This document shows positions 1 through 6,954 of a stretch of DNA of 8,942 nucleotides, one piece after another (the first letter of the stretch is position 1; the number at the start of each line of letters is the position of its first letter). The notes under the pieces are model-generated. The model ran no database searches. It saw nothing but the letters and a program-made list of their open reading frames with translations, and was not told the DNA's origin. A program made the position numbers and the translations under genes. The stretch spans positions 1-8,942 of the forward strand of contig DIEU01000011.1 in assembly GCA_002418775.1 (NCBI GenBank), in the 5' to 3' direction. This DNA comes from Firmicutes bacterium UBA5766. Its GTDB lineage: Bacteria; Bacillota; Desulfotomaculia; Desulfotomaculales; Nap2-2B.

Positions 1-7
1 ATTTAAG

Positions 8-1207
8 TTACATTGTAGTGTTATTACAGGCGCCTAAATTGAAGTTTATCTGACCGCTTGAAAAATAATGTCCAGCGCCGGCTGCTTGTGCCTGGCTTTT
101 ATAAGAATCCAAATTTATGGTTTCCCTGCTCGGCACGTCAGTTAACTCAGAAGCAAGATCGAGAAGCGGAAGAAGATTTGGGTCGAAGGTTTGCTTTGTA
201 GTAGGCGTTGTTCCACTGCCGTACGTATATGTCCCGTTTACATAAAGTGTGCCATCAACAGTACAATTACTGCCTGTAGTTAAATTCTGTTTGGTCCAGA
301 CAGGACCGTGAACCTTGCAACCGGATGAAAAGGTAATACTTTGCTGGGCTTTCATTTCTTGGTCAACTGTGGCGTTAGAGCTTAAGGTTATTGTAGAATT
401 GGATTGTATTTTTTTTATCCCGCCTGCAGTTGAACCCATGGTAATAGAACCGTTCGCCAATATTTGATCGATATTGTTGTTGCTTCCCGTTGCTATACTG
501 CCTAACGCTTTTACAGTTTGCGAAATACACTGACCGCTGCCTAATGTAACGTTCCCTCTTCCAGACACATTCCCGTATAGATTGCAGCCGCTTCCTAAAG
601 TAAAATTACCGTCGAGATAAACATCCCTGGGACCAGAAGCCTGGCCTATGGTTAGCCCGCTCCCAGCTGTTACGTCACCATTACAATAAACAGTTGAATT
701 GACGATTGTATCTGAACCGGTCGTTAAACTATCGATCCATAACCCCTTGCTAAAACGTGTAGCCTCACCATTATAGCCAGGGGAAGCATGAAAACCAGTT
801 GCATCAAGCTTTGCTACGATGGTTTTATAGTAAACGTACTTCGGTTTCTTATTTAGGTCGGTCGGGTCGGGGTAAGCGCCAACGCATGTAAGATAGTACG
901 GGCCGGTTCCCATCAAAACAGCGCTGATAATTTTGCCTCCGTTATAGGTCGTGCCGTTTAAATTGTTGACATTGTTGTTTGCCTGCAGGCGTCCGCTTAC
1001 ATCGCCGCTGATCCAGAATTTCGCCTTGGTTATCCCGGCATCCGCAATATAATACGCCTGCATGGAATTTTTTTGTTTGATGCTGTTTATACTCTGACTT
1101 TCCGCATAAACCAGGGCAACCGCTGATACTGCAATCAGTAATACGGCAATCATGACCGCATATACTAGCATAAAGCCCTTTTCATTTCCAGCAATTCTTT
1201 TAAACAC
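8..1207 (-). CDS. PilX-like minor pilin with beta-solenoid ectodomain
   Basis: This is a membrane-anchored pilus assembly protein of the PilX N-terminal type, about 399 aa. I chose the GTG at 1207 because AGGAGG (1215-1220) lies 7 nt upstream; the frame stays open to 1285 but that extension has no ribosome site. Residues 8-35 read NEKGF followed by a hydrophobic helix, like a prepilin, but position +5 after the G is Tyr rather than Glu, as in PilX-type proteins. Residues 50-60 (AYYIADAGI) match the usual PilX continuation. Residues about 158-333 consist of some nine imperfect turns of roughly 17-22 residues, each with a T-x-GS-(G/N) corner and alternating small and aliphatic residues (for example FTLGSG, VTLGSG, ITMGS, ITFSSG). 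This predicts a right-handed beta-solenoid like bactofilin or polymer-forming domains. The chain ends at TAA 8-10, just after a piece resembling another turn. It is the third gene of the pilin operon, 28 nt after the pilW-like stop. The pilin-like anchor is clear; the solenoid is inferred from repeats. Confidence 0.82.
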   Translation of the reverse strand: MFKRIAGNEKGFMLVYAVMIAVLLIAVSAVALVYAESQSINSIKQKNSMQAYYIADAGITKAKFWISGDVSGRLQANNNVNNLNGTTYNGGKIISAVLMGTGPYYLTCVGAYPDPTDLNKKPKYVYYKTIVAKLDATGFHASPGYNGEATRFSKGLWIDSLTTGSDTIVNSTVYCNGDVTAGSGLTIGQASGPRDVYLDGNFTLGSGCNLYGNVSGRGNVTLGSGQCISQTVKALGSIATGSNNNIDQILANGSITMGSTAGGIKKIQSNSTITLSSNATVDQEMKAQQSITFSSGCKVHGPVWTKQNLTTGSNCTVDGTLYVNGTYTYGSGTTPTTKQTFDPNLLPLLDLASELTDVPSRETINLDSYKSQAQAAGAGHYFSSGQINFNLGACNNTTM

Positions 1208-1214
1208 CCCTGCA

Positions 1215-1220
1215 CCTCCT
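1215..1220 (-). promoter_or_regulatory. Ribosome binding site of the PilX-like gene
   Basis: On the minus strand this reads AGGAGG within AAAAAAGGAGGTGC, 7 nt before a GTG codon. It fixes the start at 1207 and rules out the longer frame beginning at 1285. Confidence 0.8.
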
Positions 1221-1235
1221 TTTTTATAACTTATT

Positions 1236-1832
1236 TTAAGAGTAAATCCTAATATAAGCCGAAGTGTGATACTGCATATAATCATTCGGGTTATTCCTGT
1301 TCCAGTAACTTCCTTTTAAGATATACTCGACACGTCTGACCAGGGATTTATCTGTTTCCGTAGCGCCGGATGAATTTTTATAGTAAGCGTTAAAACTTCG
1401 GATATACCCTTTCGTTGCACCCGAACGTGTATAGACATTTGAAATACGTACTGAATTGGCAGCGGTGACATTAGGATAGCTGGGACTCCCTCCCGTGCTT
1501 CCTGTGCCGCGGTATATGCCGTTTGATGTGTAAAAATACCAGATATAACTATTATCGGCAGTTTTCAAAATAAGGGCGCTGGTTGTGGGACCGGTACCGT
1601 CTCCTAAATTTTCTACCCCCGAGCACTTCCTTACATCATTGGTGATACGTGTTGAGATGTTCGTAAACTCGTTTTGGACTTCCGTGATTTCCCGGAGATC
1701 GTTTACTGCCCAGTTCTGGTATGCGATCATTCTATAAACGCCCAGTGATAATAAAACAAGCATGGATAGAGATATAACAACCTCTATCAATGTAAAACCC
1801 TTCTGTCGGATTATGTGAACATTGGATTTCAC
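1236..1832 (-). CDS. PilW-like minor prepilin
   Basis: This is a type IV prepilin-like protein of about 198 aa, predicted to be cleaved and methylated by a prepilin peptidase and inserted into a pilus or pseudopilus. From GTG 1832 the leader is short and basic (VKSNVHIIRQKG), followed by FTLIEVVISL. That gives a Gly12|Phe13 cleavage site with the canonical Glu at +5 (residue 17) and a hydrophobic helix to about residue 35. The rest is a Thr/Ser/Tyr-rich globular domain, with DVRKCSG and later VRRVEYIL, as in PilW/PilJ-type minor pilins. The start codon is 7 nt after the pilV-like stop (1840-1842), which suggests translational coupling; AAGG touches the GTG and GGGG lies about 10 nt upstream, so the ribosome site is poor. 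ATG codons at 1889-1892 would overlap pilV by about 50 nt and have no ribosome site. The class is secure; assignment to PilW rather than another minor pilin is inferred from gene order and size. Confidence 0.82.
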   Translation of the reverse strand: MKSNVHIIRQKGFTLIEVVISLSMLVLLSLGVYRMIAYQNWAVNDLREITEVQNEFTNISTRITNDVRKCSGVENLGDGTGPTTSALILKTADNSYIWYFYTSNGIYRGTGSTGGSPSYPNVTAANSVRISNVYTRSGATKGYIRSFNAYYKNSSGATETDKSLVRRVEYILKGSYWNRNNPNDYMQYHTSAYIRIYS

Positions 1833-1839
1833 CCTTCTG

Positions 1840-2274
1840 CTACCCCACTTGTATCTCACTTGATAAAGATCCGGTTGCCTTTGTAACATCATTTATTGTA
1901 TGGTAAATGGTCACAGTTATGTTGTAAGTCCCGGCATGCGGATTTGCTGTCAGACTCCCCGCCGCGTCTGTCCTGCTCCCTGTGACCTGAAACTGATAAG
2001 CAGTGTGGTTTGGAATAGTCGTCGGGCCAAGGTCATTGATATTCTTTCTGCTTTTAAATTCTTCGATCTTGTCTTGAGCCAGGCTAATTGAAAAAGCCCT
2101 GATATTCGAACGGCTGGCCATATCGTAATAGTCAGGAACAAGACGTACTACAGGGATTAACAGCGCAGCAAGAATTATAAAGGCAACCAGCGCTTCTAAG
2201 AGACTGAAGCCATATACTTCACTTATCTTTTGATGGATTTTATCATAAACAAATTTTAGTTTTGAAAATAACAT
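1840..2274 (-). CDS. PilV-like minor prepilin
   Basis: This is a type IV prepilin of about 144 aa and the first gene of the minor-pilin operon. The start is ATG 2274; the frame is open up to 2451, but that part is AT-rich, pilin-unlike and has no ribosome site. A weak GGTGG precedes the chosen ATG. The leader of 22 aa is long for this class and rich in Lys. It ends YG, followed by FSLLEALVAFIILAALLIP, with Glu at +5 (residue 27) and a hydrophobic helix to about residue 45. ALVAF after LLE is typical of PilV/GspI-type minor pilins. The C-terminal domain has a short beta-rich pattern (TYNITVTIYH). The stop is 7 nt before the pilW-like start. The protein probably helps initiate or prime a pilus together with the next two genes; the window contains no major pilin, ATPase or peptidase. 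Confidence 0.8.
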   Translation of the reverse strand: MLFSKLKFVYDKIHQKISEVYGFSLLEALVAFIILAALLIPVVRLVPDYYDMASRSNIRAFSISLAQDKIEEFKSRKNINDLGPTTIPNHTAYQFQVTGSRTDAAGSLTANPHAGTYNITVTIYHTINDVTKATGSLSSEIQVG

Positions 2275-2630
2275 TGCAACCACATTCCACCAAATAATCT
2301 GACAGGAAAATTGTCGAAAATACTCTTTATTTAGAAGATTATAACATAAATTAATCTGCAAATAATGTCTTTTAGCAAGTATATCTTCCAAAAAATAAAA
2401 ACCTGAATAGTTTTTATAAATAATTTTAAAAAAAATTATCCTGAAAATCAACCTGCATCAGGAAGGTCAACACGGCTAAGCGCGCTCATGTTCGTCTTTT
2501 TAACTTGCATGGACCTGTTCATTGAATGAAGGCATAAAAAACCGCATATAAGGCACTGGTCTCCCTTGTCTTGTTGCTGATTTTTCACCCTTCCGATAGC
2601 GCTGCTTTAGCGGCATATGCGTATAATTGC
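2275..2630 (-). other. Long AT-rich leader of the pilin operon, no gene seen
   Basis: These 356 bases between the pilV-like gene and the terminator of the acyl-CoA dehydrogenase gene hold no convincing gene. Read on the minus strand there are a possible folded RNA (2542-2621), then a run of eight T at 2435-2428 after weak CCTG/CAGG or CCTGA/TCAGG pairings (2462-2440), which could be an attenuator. A TATAAT lies at 2343-2338, 64 nt upstream of the pilV-like ATG, but has no good -35 at 16-18 nt. A weaker TTGAGC/TATACG pair (15-nt spacer) straddles the terminator. The actual promoter cannot be fixed by eye. Confidence 0.4.
2542..2621 (-). ncRNA. Candidate structured leader RNA (riboswitch-like, class unknown)
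   Basis: On the minus strand CGCATAT (2621-2615) can pair with ATATGCG (2549-2543), enclosing about 65 nt; a further G and TTTTTT (2541-2536) follow. Inside are a small hairpin CGCT-AAAGC-AGCG, then GGAAGGGTGAAAAATC, GCAAC and GGGAGACCAGTGCC, the last directly against the closing stem. The order loosely recalls the GGGAA..GGTGNAAATCC and GGAGACCTGCC boxes of cobalamin riboswitches, but the CCCGCCACTG core is missing and the element is much too short. The hallmark boxes of c-di-GMP-I riboswitches are absent. Only the pairing is seen; an RNA role is inferred. Confidence 0.25.
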
Positions 2631-2661
2631 AAAAGGGACTGCTCAATTAACAGTCCCTTTT
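2631..2661 (-). terminator. Rho-independent terminator after the acyl-CoA dehydrogenase gene
   Basis: This is a perfect 11-bp inverted repeat, AAAAGGGACTG and CAGTCCCTTTT, around a 9-nt loop. On the minus strand the stem ends in TTTT and lies 47 nt after the dehydrogenase stop codon, so it should end that transcript and separate it from the pilin operon. The A/T ends make it potentially bidirectional. Confidence 0.85.
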
Positions 2662-2708
2662 CAAAGGCATCATAATATACTTTTTTGTTGGATTATGCTT
2701 TTTATTTA

Positions 2709-3866
2709 CTACTTGTTGGCCTTTCTATAGCCCAGGGCGTCGTTGGCAACGATTGTCTTTTGAATGTTGCTCGTACCCTCGACGATCTGGTAGTACTTGG
2801 CGTCCCGGAAGAACCTGGCCACCGGGTACTCCTCGGAATATCCGTAGGCGCTGTAAATCTTCATCGCGTAGTCAGCGCACTTGTTCGCCGTCTCAGCGGC
2901 AAAAAGCTTGGCCATGGAGGTCTCCAGTGTGCATGCCCGGCCCTTGTCTTTCAGGAAAGCCACCTTGTAAACCATCAGGCGGGCGGCGTTTATATCCACC
3001 ACCATCTGGGCAATCTGATCCTGGATCATCTGGAATTTACCGATCAGCTGGCCGAACTGCTCGCGCTGGTTGCAGTATTCAACTGACGCATCCAGGCATG
3101 CCTGGGCGACGCCAAGGGCGCCGGCCATGGAGGCGAGGCGGGTATCGTCAAGCTGTTTCATAGCAATAACAAAACCCTGGCCTTCCTTGCCCAGCAGGTT
3201 TTCTTTCGGAACCTTGACGTTTTCAAATGTAATCGAGCCTACCGGGCCGCCCCAGTTGCCGAGCTTTTCGGTAATAGCCTCGTTGGTAATTCCTTCCGAC
3301 TTCATGTCTACGATAAAGGCGGACATTCCTTTTACCGGCTTTGAAGGATCGGTGTAGGCGTAAACCAACCCTACATCAGCTACGGTGCAGTAAGAGATCC
3401 ACATCTTGCTGCCGTTCATAATGTAATAATCTCCGTCAAGAATGGCCTTACATTTCATGGCGGCCACGTCGGAACCGGCATTAGGCTCTGTTAAGGCAAA
3501 GCAGCCGAATACATCAGCATTGACCAGCGGCGGAACATATTTCTTCTTTAACTCATCGCTGCCGTAACGCAGGATGGTCATTGCAGGGCCCAGTAAATTT
3601 GCCGCAAAAGCCAGCCTTAAGGAACTCCACACCCTGGCCGTTTCTTCAGCCAGGATGGTTAAAGCCGCATAACCCATACCGTTTCCACCGTACTCCTCGG
3701 GAACGGCACAGCCGAAAAAGCCCAGTTCGCCCATCTTTTTGACCAGGTCGGGGCGGAAGCGGTGCGCCTTGTCATCAGCATCAACAGTAGGTTTTACTTC
3801 GGTCTCGGCAAAATCGCGGGCAAGTCTTCGAATATCTTGCAACTCCTCTGAAAGATCAAAATCCAT
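2709..3866 (-). CDS. Acyl-CoA dehydrogenase
   Basis: This is an FAD-dependent acyl-CoA dehydrogenase of 385 aa, the usual length, that introduces an alpha,beta double bond into an acyl-CoA and passes electrons to electron-transfer flavoprotein in the cytoplasm. The all-alpha N-terminal domain covers about 1-120. Signature 1, CFALTEPNAGSD, is at 122-133 at the start of the beta domain, and MNGSKMWIS follows at 150-158. The C-terminal helical domain has REQFGQLIGKFQ (268-279), and IVEGTSNIQ (361-369) carries the predicted catalytic base Glu363. I chose ATG 3866 because AAGGAGGAG (3883-3875) lies 8 nt upstream; the TTG at 3872 would be only 2-3 nt from it. Oddities are WGGPVG at 205-210 and SAYGY at 339-343 where many relatives have GGYGY, so it may belong to a specialised clade (short-chain, glutaryl- or cyclic acyl-CoA). 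The substrate cannot be stated. The gene stands alone, divergent from the transporter array. Confidence 0.93.
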   Translation of the reverse strand: MDFDLSEELQDIRRLARDFAETEVKPTVDADDKAHRFRPDLVKKMGELGFFGCAVPEEYGGNGMGYAALTILAEETARVWSSLRLAFAANLLGPAMTILRYGSDELKKKYVPPLVNADVFGCFALTEPNAGSDVAAMKCKAILDGDYYIMNGSKMWISYCTVADVGLVYAYTDPSKPVKGMSAFIVDMKSEGITNEAITEKLGNWGGPVGSITFENVKVPKENLLGKEGQGFVIAMKQLDDTRLASMAGALGVAQACLDASVEYCNQREQFGQLIGKFQMIQDQIAQMVVDINAARLMVYKVAFLKDKGRACTLETSMAKLFAAETANKCADYAMKIYSAYGYSEEYPVARFFRDAKYYQIVEGTSNIQKTIVANDALGYRKANK

Positions 3867-3874
3867 ACCCAAAT

Positions 3875-3883
3875 CTCCTCCTT
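3875..3883 (-). promoter_or_regulatory. Ribosome binding site of the acyl-CoA dehydrogenase gene
   Basis: The minus strand reads AAGGAGGAG, one of the strongest sites in the window. Its spacing favours ATG 3866 over the in-frame TTG at 3872. Confidence 0.8.
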
Positions 3884-4055
3884 ATTTATGCTGAGTTAAC
3901 CAAAACTTTATTAGATGTATATTTTAGACATGAGCGCTGTTATTTCCTACCGGGCTCTTAAAAATTTTATCTACCAAATGGCATAATCATTATTTATAAA
4001 AAGCAGGAAATAGGCGGATTCGACAGAAATATAATAAAAAACGAAAGGGTCAGAC
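3884..4055. promoter_or_regulatory. Divergent intergenic region, dehydrogenase / transporter
   Basis: This AT-rich stretch must hold the promoters of both the dehydrogenase (minus) and the first transporter (plus). On the plus strand a TATAAT lies at 4030-4035 and AAAGGG (4044-4049) precedes ATG 4056 by 6 nt, but there is no recognisable -35. Symmetric elements are ATAAT-C-ATTAT (3983-3993) and the inverted pair TATTTCCT (3941-3948) / AGGAAATA (4005-4012). These could be operator parts; nothing here names a regulator. Confidence 0.35.
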
Positions 4056-5080
4056 ATGTCAGACGATAAGCAAAAAGAACCGGCGTTTTTTTACGGCTGG
4101 CTTGTGCTTGCGGCCTGCGTTTTAGTCGGCATGACAGCTGCGGCCCAGTTGACCTACGGAATATATGTCAAGGAACTGATCGCCGAGTTCCACTGGAACA
4201 GGACACTGACGTCTTCAATCAGTTTGGTCCATTATTTTGTCTACAGCCTGGCAGCCGTTCTTGCGGGGACAATAACCGATCACTATAAACCCAGGCCGCT
4301 TATCGTGGTTTCCGCCGTCCTGCTTGGCGGCGGCCTTTTCCTGAGCGGGCTTGCCCGCAGCTTATGGCAAATGTACCTGTTCTTCGGGGTTATCGCTGCC
4401 CTTAGCACAAGCTGCTGTTATTGCGTGCCATCCTCTGTCGTCCAAAGGTGGTTTATAGAAAAGAGATCCGTGGCGCTTGGAATAAGCATGTGCGGCATAA
4501 GCATCGGCAGTTTCTTTATTTCCCTGCTGGTCGGTTACCTCATTCCGCACTACGGTTGGAGGGTGGGATTTTTTGCCGAAGGGGTATTTCTTTTTTCAAT
4601 AATGATCCTGGCCAGTTTTTTTATGGCCGGAAACCCGGAGGAAAAAGGCCTTCTACCATATGGCGCCGAAAAGATACAGACCGCCAAGATAAATATTGAT
4701 CAAAATGCAAACAATGCCTGGACCTTTAAAAGTCTAATTATCAACAAGTATTTTATAGGCTGCTTTGCCAACCAGTTCTTCACCTGCATTTCCCTGATTA
4801 TTATGTATACTCATTTTGTAGCCAACGCGGAGGATATGGGCATCCCCAAACTTGCCGCCGCCGGCGCGCTCGGCATGGCCGGTGTCATCAGCGCCGTGGG
4901 AAGGCTCCAGGCGGAACAGGAGGTTTTATAGGCTCGGTACTGAGAGGCTGGATATTTGACACAACCCACAGCTATTGTTTGGCTTTTATCGCCGGAGCGT
5001 TTTTTTACTTGATGGCCATTCTTTCCGTTGCGCATATCAAAACCAATCCACAACCAACCGCGCATACTACAGTAAAATAA
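4056..5080 (+). pseudogene. OFA-family MFS transporter copy 1, internally deleted and frameshifted
   Basis: This is a relative of the oxalate/formate antiporter family of the major facilitator superfamily (inner membrane, organic anions). It starts at ATG 4056 after AAAGGG. Residues 1-286 align residue for residue with the intact copy at 7459: N-terminal FFYGW, a motif-A-like loop GTITDHYKPR, then ALGISMCGISIGS and AEDMGIPKLAAA. After GRLQA (residue 286) the frame runs into EQEVL and stops at 4931. The true C-terminal end continues in another frame from about 4913 (GTGGFIGS, then RGWIFDTTHSY) to TAA 5078-5080. Compared with the intact copy about 235 bp are missing, removing most of TM8 to TM11 and shifting the frame by one. 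The 291-aa product would lack most of the C-terminal half and is unlikely to transport. The deletion might alternatively be an assembly error in repeated sequence. Confidence 0.85.
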
Positions 5081-6273
5081 CCAAAAAGTTACGGCTGGAT
5101 CGTTGTGATAGCCCTTACTTTTGTAGGGATGACATCGGCCGCGCAGCTGACCTTCGGCATTTATGTCCTGGATCTGGCCAGGGAATTTGGCTGGAACAGA
5201 ACGCTCACATCTTCTCTGGCTTCGTTTCACAACTTATTCTACGGGATTTCCGCCATTATCACGGGTATCCTGGCGGACCGGTACAACCCAAAGATTACCA
5301 TCTGGGTGGCCGGGCTTCTTTTAGGCGGCGGGCTTGTTCTATCCGGTATGGCTAACAACTACCGGCAGTTGTTTTTATTTTTCGGGGTCATTGCCGGTCT
5401 TGGCACAGGATGCTGCTATTCAATCCCCTCTTCAGTCGTTCAAAAGTGGTTTATAGAAAAAAGGGGAATTGCCCTGGGTATCAGCATGTGCGGGATCGGC
5501 CTCGGCGCCTTCATCGTCTCCCTGCTGATAGGTTATCTCATTCCCATCTACGGGTGGCGGACAGGTTTTTTCGCTGAAGGGGCTCTTCTTTTCTTATTTA
5601 TGTTCGTCCCCGCCTTTTTCATTGTCCGTGAACCACAGCAAATAGGCCTGCTGCCTCTGGGCATGAAAAGTAATCATCCTGACAACGGGCTTAATAAGTC
5701 TCACCCCAATTTAGCCCTACTAATTAAAAAGTTAATCACCAACAGGACGTTTCTTCTGCTTTACACCAACATGTTTTTCACCACTATCGCGCTGTTGATT
5801 GTTTCCGCTCACATTGTGCCCTTTGCCGAGGATATGGGCATCCCCAAACTGGCGGCGGCAAGCGCGATGGGACTGGTCGGTTTGTTCAGCGGTGCGGGAA
5901 GGCTGCAGGCAGGTTTTGTCTGTGACAGAATAAGCTTTAAGAAAAGCCTGATTATTTTCTGCAGTATGTGCTGTATTGCCTTTTTGTATTTAATTACTGT
6001 AAAAAATCTATGGATGCTCTATATTTTCGTGGTTATCTATTCCCTGGGTTACGGAGGCAAAGCAATGTCCCTGCCGGGACTGGCGGGTTACTCGCTGGGA
6101 ACAGGCTCGCTCGGCACGATAGTGGGTCTGATCTCCTCCGCTTTCGGGCTGGGAGGTTTTACAGGCTCAATACTGGGCGGCTGGATTTTTGACCACACCA
6201 CAGCTATGTCTGGGCTTTTATCGCCGGCGCCATATGTTACATAAATTATAGGTATGCAACCAGGAAAGAATAG
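5081..6273 (+). pseudogene. OFA-family MFS transporter copy 2, no start and 3' frameshift
   Basis: This nearly full-length transporter closely resembles the intact copy at 7459. Homology begins with PKSYGWIVVIALTFVGM at 5081, directly after the TAA ending copy 1 and in the same frame, so there is no ATG, GTG or TTG before TM1. The first possible start is GTG 5105, inside TM1, with only a weak ribosome site. The body is intact: GILADRYNPK (motif A), KRGIALGISMCGIGLG, AEDMGIPKLAAA and GRLQAGFVCDRI. Near the end GGWIFDHT runs out of frame to a stop at 6244. One C appears to be missing from a CCC run near 6198; restoring it gives HTHSYVWAFIAGAICY and a stop at 6271-6273. The frame from 5105 to 6244 would code for 379 aa without TM12 and half of TM1. 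It faces the hicB stop 14 nt away. Confidence 0.82.
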
Positions 6274-6287
6274 CGCTTCAATGAGAT

Positions 6288-6698
6288 TTACCTATTGACT
6301 TTAATACCTAAATGGGACTTTAAGGCTTCTTGCAGGACATGTGAAAAATTGATCCTATTTTCCTCTGCTACGTCGTTAAGCCATTTGGGGATTGTAAGGG
6401 TTTTTTTAACTGCCCTGTTTTCGATTGCATCTCTGATAATTGGCATCCATGTTTCAACAAGAACAATCACCTGGTTTTTTTTAGCTTTTAGTTTATTTGC
6501 CGGTGTTGGCTCCGGGATGTCGTCCTTATCGCGTTCCATTCCATAAAGGTGCAGGCCGAGAGCCTCCTTAGCATTTTTAAGGGCTTCCTCGGTGGTCTGG
6601 GCACAAGGCAGGCAACCGGGCAGGTCCGGAAATTCAATAGATATGCCGTCTTCGGCGTATTCAAAGATTGCGGGATATACATACCTGTCTTTAGACAT
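6288..6698 (-). CDS. hicB: HicB-family antitoxin
   Basis: This is the antitoxin of a type II HicAB pair, 136 aa. The N-terminal half is the partial RNase H-like HicB fold: YPAIFEYAEDGISIEFPDLP (8-27), PGCLPCAQTTEEAL and the helix to about 54. The C-terminal part (about 97-131, VKKTLTIPKWLNDVAEEN then INFSHVLQEALKSHLGI) is a ribbon-helix-helix type DNA-binding domain, so this protein should both mask HicA and repress the operon. The start is ATG 6698, with AAGGGG about 8 nt upstream. It follows hicA by 36 nt, in the usual toxin-first order. The gene looks complete and converges on the broken transporter copy 2. Confidence 0.9.
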   Translation of the reverse strand: MSKDRYVYPAIFEYAEDGISIEFPDLPGCLPCAQTTEEALKNAKEALGLHLYGMERDKDDIPEPTPANKLKAKKNQVIVLVETWMPIIRDAIENRAVKKTLTIPKWLNDVAEENRINFSHVLQEALKSHLGIKVNR

Positions 6699-6734
6699 TT
6701 TATTAACCCCTTTCTCAATGTTTGATCAGGCGGG

Positions 6735-6932
6735 TCACCGGAGGGTAATTCCCGCCTGTTTAAGTATTCGTTTAACCGTCCCGATAGGTACATCTTTTAC
6801 CGGGTGGGTGACTGTTACCTTGCCTTTTTTAGCAGGGTGTTTGAACTGTTGATGATCTCCTATTGTTTCAACGTGATACCATCCGTTTTCTTGTATTATT
6901 TTTATGAGTTCTCTGGATGAGTAGCTTTTCAC
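6735..6932 (-). CDS. hicA: HicA-family mRNA interferase toxin
   Basis: This is a small toxin of 65 aa with the dsRBD-like HicA fold, expected to cleave mRNA and block translation when not bound by HicB. The sequence begins VKSYSSRELIKIIQENGWYH. GDHQQFKHP (25-33) holds the predicted catalytic His27 in the place of the family's G-S-H motif, here with Asp in place of Ser, and is followed by KVTVTHPVKDVPIGTVKRIL, the typical HicA C-terminal half. I chose GTG 6932 because AGGAGGG (6946-6940) lies 7 nt upstream and the promoter lies just behind it; an upstream in-frame ATG at 7046 is on the far side of the -35 box. The gene looks intact and is co-transcribed with hicB. Confidence 0.9.
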   Translation of the reverse strand: MKSYSSRELIKIIQENGWYHVETIGDHQQFKHPAKKGKVTVTHPVKDVPIGTVKRILKQAGITLR

Positions 6933-6939
6933 GGAGTTT

Positions 6940-6946
6940 CCCTCCT
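6940..6946 (-). promoter_or_regulatory. Ribosome binding site of hicA
   Basis: AGGAGGG on the minus strand, 7 nt before GTG 6932. It decides the 65-aa start over the longer frame from 7046. Confidence 0.82.
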
Positions 6947-6954
6947 GTAATAAT

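Noticed and set aside
2275..2451. Upstream extension of the pilV-like frame to ATG 2451
   Set aside because: The added residues are AT-driven Ile/Phe/Tyr/Lys text, with no ribosome site, and would bury the prepilin leader 80 residues inside.
2448..2522. Minus-strand 24-codon frame in the pilin leader (MNRSMQVKK...)
   Set aside because: There is no ribosome site and no recognisable family; chance is likely at this length. It might become a leader peptide if the RNA proves structured.
2685..3357. Plus-strand open frames opposite the acyl-CoA dehydrogenase (2685-3086, 2753-3163, 3070-3357)
   Set aside because: They are antisense shadows of a well-conserved gene, lack ribosome sites and have Arg/Pro/Gly-rich sequences unlike any family.
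4811..5355. Minus frame 4811-5230 and plus frame 4975-5355 across the joint of transporter copies 1 and 2
   Set aside because: Both overlap clear transporter homology in another frame; the open frames are by-products of it. The N-terminal part of the plus frame could reflect an older frame of copy 2 but has no start codon.
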